Shown here: positions 5,083 through 8,837 of the stretch, one piece after another
Layout: every line of letters starts with the position of its first letter
How positions within the stretch are numbered: the stretch's first letter is position 1
Origin: Verrucomicrobia subdivision 6 bacterium
Lineage (GTDB): Bacteria > Verrucomicrobiota > Verrucomicrobiia > Methylacidiphilales > Verrucolacustridaceae
Reading direction: 5' to 3'
DNA: 8,837 nt
Assembly: GCA_945866245.1 (NCBI GenBank)
Contig: CAMBGW010000036.1
Span: 1 to 8,837 of the forward strand
The notes under the pieces: model-generated
Told to the model about the DNA's origin: nothing
The model's input: the letters and a program-made list of their open reading frames with translations, nothing else
Database searches by the model: none
Program-made: the position numbers and the translations under genes

Positions 5083-7599
5083 GTGAATAATTTCACCCCA
5101 CGTGCCCAACAGGTTCTCGCCCTTGCCCGCAAGGAGGCAGACCGCTTCAACCACAACTATGTGGGCACGGAGCATATTCTCCTTGGCCTCATCAAGCTCG
5201 GGCAAGGTGTCGCGGTAAACGTTCTCCAGAAAATGGGCCTCGATCTAGAAACCGTGCGGATGGAGGTCGAAAAGCAGGTCGGAACTGGCCCGGACACCAA
5301 GGTCACTGGCAACATTCCCTATACACCCAGAGTCAAAAAGGTACTCGCTCTGGCCAGCAAAGAAGCCAAGGCCCTGCACCACTCGTACGTCGGCACGGAA
5401 CACATTCTTCTCGGACTCCTGCGTGAAGGGGACGGCGTCGCCGCTCGCGTCCTCAAATCCCTCGAGGTCGACATCGAACGGGCACGCCAAGAAGTCCTCA
5501 AAGAGCTCGATCCCAACTTCGAGGAAGGGTCCGAGCCCGCAGGAAACATGGAAGAACCTCCCTCCGGCAGCTCCGAATCCGCCTCCGCCGGTGGTGCGAA
5601 TCCCGCCCGTAAGGATGTAAAAACCCCTGCCCTCAAAGCTTTCGGGCGCGACCTGACCGAATTAGCCCGCAAAGGGGAAATGGATCCGGTCATTGGCCGC
5701 AAAAATGAGATCGAACGCGTCATTCAAATTCTTTGTCGTCGCACCAAAAACAATCCCGTGTTGATCGGGGAAGCCGGGGTCGGAAAAACCGCCCTCGTCG
5801 AAGGATTGGCGCAAGAAATCGCCTCCGGCAACGTCCCGGAGATTTTGCGCGATAAGAAGGTCATCACACTCGATCTCGCACTCATGGTCGCGGGCACAAA
5901 GTACCGCGGCCAATTTGAAGAGCGCATCAAGGCGGTCATGGAAGAAATTCGCAAGCTGAAGACTGTCCTCCTCTTTATCGATGAGTTGCACACTCTTGTC
6001 GGGGCGGGATCAGCCGAGGGGGCGATGGACGCTTCGAATATTATCAAACCGGCACTCTCTCGTGGCGAACTGCAGTGCATCGGGGCCACCACGATGAACG
6101 AGTACCGCAAGTATATCGAAAAGGATTCAGCCCTCGAACGCCGCTTTCAAACGGTACGTGTCGATGCGCCCTCGATCGATGAGGCGATTGCCATCCTTCA
6201 TGGTCTTCGTTCTAAATACGAAGAGCATCACCATGCAAAAATCTCCGATGAGGCAATTGCTGCCTCCGTGCGCTTAAGTGAGCGATATATCACGGGTCGC
6301 TTTCTCCCCGATAAAGCGATCGACGTCATGGATGAAGCGGGTTCCCGCTGTCGAATTGCCGCCAGCATACGCCCGCCCGAATTTAAAAGCGCCGAAGCGG
6401 AGATCGAAACGATCCGAGCCGAAAAAGAGGCCGCCATCAAAGCTCAGGACTTTGAAAAAGCGGCCGCCCTACGAGATCGTGAAAAAGAAGCCTCCGCAAA
6501 ACTAGAGGCGGACCTGAACGCTTGGCGAAAGAAGCGGGACGAAATCATCGTGGATGTTGGGGAAGAGGACGTAAAACATGTCATCTCAAAGTGGACGGGC
6601 ATCCCCCTCACCCGCATGGGTGAAGGAGACCTTTCCAAGCTGCTCAATATCGGCGAAACCCTGCAATCCCGTGTCATCGGCCAACATGAGGCTGTCCAAG
6701 CGCTTGCCAAAGCTCTCCGCCGCTCCCGTGCTGACCTCAAAGACCCGAAACGTCCCATCGGCTCTTTCATTTTCCTTGGCCCCACTGGGGTTGGGAAAAC
6801 ACACCTCGCCAAAGCTCTGGCCGAAGAGGTCTTTGGAGAAAAAGACGCCCTCGTGCAACTCGATATGTCCGAGTACATGGAAAAATTCAACGTCTCTCGG
6901 CTCATTGGTTCCCCCCCCGGATATGTGGGATACGAGGAGGGCGGACAACTGACCGAAAAAGTCCGTCGTCGCCCTTACTGTGTGGTTCTCTTTGATGAAA
7001 TCGAAAAGGCCCACCCGGATGTATGGAATATTCTTCTGCAGATTCTAGAGGATGGCCAAGTTACCGACAGTCTCGCCCGTAAGGTCGATTTTAGGAACAC
7101 CATCATCATCATGACCTCCAATGTTGGGGCGGAGCTGATTCGCAAAGGCAATGTCATGGGCTTCGGTACCCCTGTGCACGAACAGGACTACGCGGCCATC
7201 AAGGAAAAGATCTTGGGCGAAACCAAAAAGATCTTTAAACCCGAATTCCTCAATCGCTTGGACGACCAGATTGTCTTTCACTCTCTCACCCGCGAAGACC
7301 TCTCCAAAATCGTCTCCCTCGAAGTCGCCAAAGTGGCCGCCCGTGTTCGTGAAAAAGGGGTTGAGATTGAACTCACCCCCGAAGCCTCTGCCTTCCTCAT
7401 CGAAAAAGGATACGAGCCAGTGTACGGAGCACGCCCACTTCGCCGTGCCATCGAGAGATATTTAGAGGACCCAATTGCGGAAGAGGTCATCCGCGGCAAA
7501 ATCAAATCGGGGGATCGCGTGAAAGTTAGTGCCGATAAGGAAAATCTCACTTTTGCCACGACTTCACCGAACACTCCCGCCAAGTCGACCGCCAGCTGA
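5083..7599 (+). CDS. clpC: ATP-dependent Clp protease ATP-binding subunit ClpC
   Basis: ClpC is a Hsp100 hexamer that recognises, unfolds and feeds proteins (including phosphoarginine-tagged ones) to ClpP. The 838 residues hold two N-terminal Clp repeats (about 4-60 and 80-136, each with YVGTEHILLGL), then a Gly/Ser/Glu-rich linker (146-178). AAA+ domain 1 has Walker A GEAGVGKT (229-236), pore-loop Tyr274 in GTKYRG, Walker B LLFIDE (296-301) and arginines 353-354. The middle domain contains a UVR-like helix, DFEKAAALRDREKEA (456-470). AAA+ domain 2 has Walker A GPTGVGKT (566-573), Walker B VVLFDE (634-639), a ClpP-docking loop with VMGF (691-694) and sensor-2 GARP (782-785). All catalytic residues are present. 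The middle domain and UVR helix separate it from ClpA and ClpB. The start is GTG without a clear Shine-Dalgarno. Its stop overlaps ubiE by 4 nt. Confidence 0.97.
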   Translation: MNNFTPRAQQVLALARKEADRFNHNYVGTEHILLGLIKLGQGVAVNVLQKMGLDLETVRMEVEKQVGTGPDTKVTGNIPYTPRVKKVLALASKEAKALHHSYVGTEHILLGLLREGDGVAARVLKSLEVDIERARQEVLKELDPNFEEGSEPAGNMEEPPSGSSESASAGGANPARKDVKTPALKAFGRDLTELARKGEMDPVIGRKNEIERVIQILCRRTKNNPVLIGEAGVGKTALVEGLAQEIASGNVPEILRDKKVITLDLALMVAGTKYRGQFEERIKAVMEEIRKLKTVLLFIDELHTLVGAGSAEGAMDASNIIKPALSRGELQCIGATTMNEYRKYIEKDSALERRFQTVRVDAPSIDEAIAILHGLRSKYEEHHHAKISDEAIAASVRLSERYITGRFLPDKAIDVMDEAGSRCRIAASIRPPEFKSAEAEIETIRAEKEAAIKAQDFEKAAALRDREKEASAKLEADLNAWRKKRDEIIVDVGEEDVKHVISKWTGIPLTRMGEGDLSKLLNIGETLQSRVIGQHEAVQALAKALRRSRADLKDPKRPIGSFIFLGPTGVGKTHLAKALAEEVFGEKDALVQLDMSEYMEKFNVSRLIGSPPGYVGYEEGGQLTEKVRRRPYCVVLFDEIEKAHPDVWNILLQILEDGQVTDSLARKVDFRNTIIIMTSNVGAELIRKGNVMGFGTPVHEQDYAAIKEKILGETKKIFKPEFLNRLDDQIVFHSLTREDLSKIVSLEVAKVAARVREKGVEIELTPEASAFLIEKGYEPVYGARPLRRAIERYLEDPIAEEVIRGKIKSGDRVKVSADKENLTFATTSPNTPAKSTAS

Positions 7600-8279
7600 A
7601 CTCGTCCGATCACGCCACTCGGGTTCAGGCCCTCTTCGGCGACCTCGCCCCCTCTTACGACTTTCTCAATCGCCTCTTCAGCTTGGGCCTGGATATTGGT
7701 TGGCGCAGAAAGCTCCTCTCGTCCATTTGCCCCCTACACCCAAAAAAGGCTCTCGATCTGGCCTGCGGCTCAGGAGATGTGACGCTGCTTCTTCAAAATG
7801 GGCTGCCAGAGGCAGATGTCATTGGTCTCGATTTCTGTGCCCCTCTTCTCGCTCGGGCTAAGGCCCGGGGAGTTCGAAAAACGGTTGAGGGAGATGCACT
7901 CAATCTACCCTTTCCTCAACACTCCTTTGACTTGGTCACCCTGGCCTTCGGGCTAAGAAACTTTGCCGATCGACCTAAGGGCCTTTCGGAAATCTACCGC
8001 GTCCTTCAGCCGAGCGGGGTCTTTGCTCTGCTGGAATTCAGTCCTCCACCCTTTCCCTGGAAATTCTTCTGGAACTTTTACCTCTTTTACTTCATGCCTT
8101 GGATCGCCCAACTCCTCAGCCGCCAAGGCGACTCCTTTCGCTACCTTGCTCGGAGCATCTCCCAATTCCCCGCCCCTTCCGATCTCTGCCACGAACTCCA
8201 CCAGGCTGGACTTAAACTTCTTTTTACGCGCTCGATGTCCCTCGGTCTAGTCAGGCTTACTGTTACCCGAAAAATCTGA
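7596..8279 (+). CDS. ubiE: UbiE/MenG quinone C-methyltransferase, apparent CTG start
   Basis: This SAM-dependent enzyme makes the C-methylation of demethylmenaquinone (MenG) and/or the ubiquinone precursor (UbiE). From CTG 7596 the product is 227 residues, a normal length. It shows VQALFGDLAPSYDFLNRLFS (10-29), matching UbiE signature 1 (YDxxN...S...W36), then SAM motif I LDLACGSGD (53-61), the acidic VIGLDF strand, EGDALNLPFP, the phrase LAFGLRNFADR and signature 2 RVLQPSG-x5-EFS. The first conventional start, TTG 7683, would remove all of signature 1. No ATG, GTG or TTG lies between it and the in-frame stop at 7536. CTG 7596 is the only near-cognate start there, and it shares CTGA with the clpC stop, so coupled re-initiation is likely. 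Alternatives are an upstream sequencing error or another rare start codon. The sixth residue of signature 2 (Ser) replaces the usual Gly. Confidence 0.9.
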   Translation: MNSSDHATRVQALFGDLAPSYDFLNRLFSLGLDIGWRRKLLSSICPLHPKKALDLACGSGDVTLLLQNGLPEADVIGLDFCAPLLARAKARGVRKTVEGDALNLPFPQHSFDLVTLAFGLRNFADRPKGLSEIYRVLQPSGVFALLEFSPPPFPWKFFWNFYLFYFMPWIAQLLSRQGDSFRYLARSISQFPAPSDLCHELHQAGLKLLFTRSMSLGLVRLTVTRKI

Positions 8280-8285
8280 CCCCAA

Positions 8286-8311
8286 GCAGGCTTGAGTCAA
8301 AGCCCACCTGC
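8286..8311 (+). terminator. Weak stem-loop after ubiE
   Basis: GCAGG (8286-8290) can pair with CCTGC (8307-8311) across a 16-nt loop, 7 nt after the ubiE stop. No T-run follows, so its value as a terminator is doubtful and ubiE transcripts may read into the tRNA gene. Confidence 0.2.
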
Positions 8312-8329
8312 GATAACTTATAACTTCCT

Positions 8330-8402
8330 GGGGGTATAGCTCAGTTGGTAGAGCGTCTCGTTCGCAATGAGAAGGTCTGGGGTTCGAATCCCCATACCTC
8401 CA
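8330..8402 (+). tRNA. tRNA-Ala (anticodon CGC)
   Basis: The 73 bases fold into a full cloverleaf. The acceptor stem GGGGGTA/TACCTCC contains G3:U70, the alanine identity pair. The D arm is GCTC-AGTTGGTA-GAGC, the anticodon stem TCTCG/TGAGA encloses TTCGCAA with CGC at 8363-8365, and the T arm is TGGGG-TTCGAAT-CCCCA. The discriminator is A at 8402. The CCA tail is not encoded and must be added. CGC reads the GCG codon. The gene lies 50 nt after ubiE. TTGAGT (8292-8297) and AT-rich GATAACTTATAACTT upstream may form a promoter, but spacing is imperfect. Confidence 0.96.
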
Positions 8403-8433
8403 AGGTATAAATTCATTCTAGCCGGAGGCGAAA
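8387..8433. repeat. Direct repeat, copy 1: tRNA-Ala 3' end plus flank
   Basis: This 47-bp unit begins in the T loop of tRNA-Ala, covers the last 16 bases of the tRNA and continues 31 bp beyond it. It matches copy 2 (8469-8515) at 46 of 47 positions; the one difference is C8414 versus T8496. The offset is 82 bp. At the tRNA end an inverted repeat, ATACCT-CCA-AGGTAT (8394-8408), straddles the mature 3' terminus. Confidence 0.9.
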
Positions 8434-8468
8434 GCAGGATCGGTCGGGGGCGGCTTTCAAAGGGGACC

Positions 8469-8515
8469 AATCCCCATACCTCCAAGGTATAAATTTATTC
8501 TAGCCGGAGGCGAAA
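8469..8515. repeat. Direct repeat, copy 2: detached tRNA-Ala 3' end plus flank
   Basis: This second copy lies 35 bp beyond the first. Just before it, GGGG-ACCAAT-CCCC (8462-8475) looks like a degraded T arm. No acceptor 5' strand, D arm or anticodon arm precedes it, so it is not a tRNA gene. It resembles either a remnant attachment site left by an element that used the tRNA 3' end or a decayed tandem tRNA duplicate. Confidence 0.88.
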
Positions 8516-8579
8516 TTGCAGAATCCTTTTCCACCTTTTCCCTGTCCCCTTCCACCCAATTGAAAACACGCGCCGAGTT

Positions 8580-8837
8580 TTACAGCTGGTGTTCGTTCTC
8601 TAAAAATCCACGTAGATGCCGGATCCGTGTCGGATGCCGCATCTTCCGCAAAGCCTTCGCCTCAATCTGACGAATTCGTTCCCGGGTCACCTTAAACTGG
8701 CGCCCCACCTCTTCCAGAGTCCTTGAGTAACCGTCGACCAACCCAAATCTCTGCTCTAGCACCGCCCGTTCCCGGTCGGTCAAACTATCCAACACATCCT
8801 TAATCTTTTCTTTTAACATGGAGTACGCCGTCATATC
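8580..8837 (-). CDS. rpoD: Primary sigma factor RpoD, C-terminal region 4 only (5' end outside window)
   Basis: The last 85 residues of a sigma-70 protein enter from the right edge. Region 4.1 is seen in VLDSLTDRERAVLEQRFGL. Region 4.2, the helix-turn-helix that contacts the -35 box, has TLEEVGRQFKVTRERIRQIE followed by AKALRKMRHP, nearly identical to housekeeping sigma factors. The frame is open through the window end (Asp before ATG 8834), so that ATG is internal, not the start. The stop TAA is at 8582-8580. It converges with tRNA-Ala across a 177-bp spacer that holds the duplicated tRNA end. No strong intrinsic terminator is visible on either strand there. Confidence 0.95.
   Translation of the reverse strand, partial: DMTAYSMLKEKIKDVLDSLTDRERAVLEQRFGLVDGYSRTLEEVGRQFKVTRERIRQIEAKALRKMRHPTRIRHLRGFLENEHQL

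Noticed and set aside
6911..6918. Run of eight C in clpC as a phase-variation tract
   Set aside because: It encodes Ser-Pro-Pro in the conserved GSPPGYVGY loop, the frame is intact, and an on/off switch in clpC is implausible; it is explained by codon choice.
8434..8515. Second tRNA gene at the duplicated end
   Set aside because: Only a T-arm-like hairpin and the 3' acceptor strand exist; no acceptor 5' strand, D arm or anticodon arm precedes them.
1..8837. CRISPR array, insertion sequence, toxin-antitoxin pair or phage genes
   Set aside because: No regularly spaced repeats, transposase or integrase motifs, or paired small genes were found on either strand.

Overview
The window is ordinary, gene-dense bacterial chromosome of moderately high GC. 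The gene set fits a member of the PVC group, most likely Verrucomicrobiota: an McsB protein arginine kinase beside ClpC in a genome that is clearly not a classical Firmicute, a Tat-exported aldo/keto reductase, and a tRNA gene without an encoded CCA. This assignment is inference from gene content and was not tested by any search.

Left part (1-1025): a Tat-signal aldo/keto reductase on the minus strand runs off the left edge. Divergent to it is a 67-residue conserved small protein. A 173-bp spacer follows, holding a hairpin, a short direct repeat and a 57-bp palindromic element. Middle-left (1026-3889, minus strand): an Rrf2-type regulator, a rhomboid-like membrane protein, an MTH1-like Nudix hydrolase and a UDP-glucuronate 4-epimerase-like sugar epimerase, all co-oriented. 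The last three are tightly packed (9-11 nt gap, then a 4-nt overlap) and look like one operon. Middle-right (3982-8279, plus strand): mcsB, clpC and ubiE/menG. McsB marks proteins with phosphoarginine and ClpC unfolds them for ClpP. The menaquinone/ubiquinone methyltransferase is attached by a 4-nt overlap and appears to start at a CTG codon. Right end: tRNA-Ala(CGC), a duplicated copy of the tRNA 3' end with its flank, and the C-terminal end of a primary sigma factor (RpoD region 4) entering on the minus strand.

A recurring theme is translation initiation. Genes inside operons have Shine-Dalgarno sequences, whereas several first genes (rrf2, mcsB, rhomboid, aldo/keto reductase, possibly clpC) have a -35/-10-like pair whose -10 ends only 5-8 nt before the start codon and no Shine-Dalgarno. 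That is the arrangement expected for leaderless mRNAs. I found no convincing wholly new system. The best leads are the leaderless-promoter pattern, the CTG start of ubiE, the duplicated tRNA end, and a rhomboid homologue apparently lacking its catalytic histidine.
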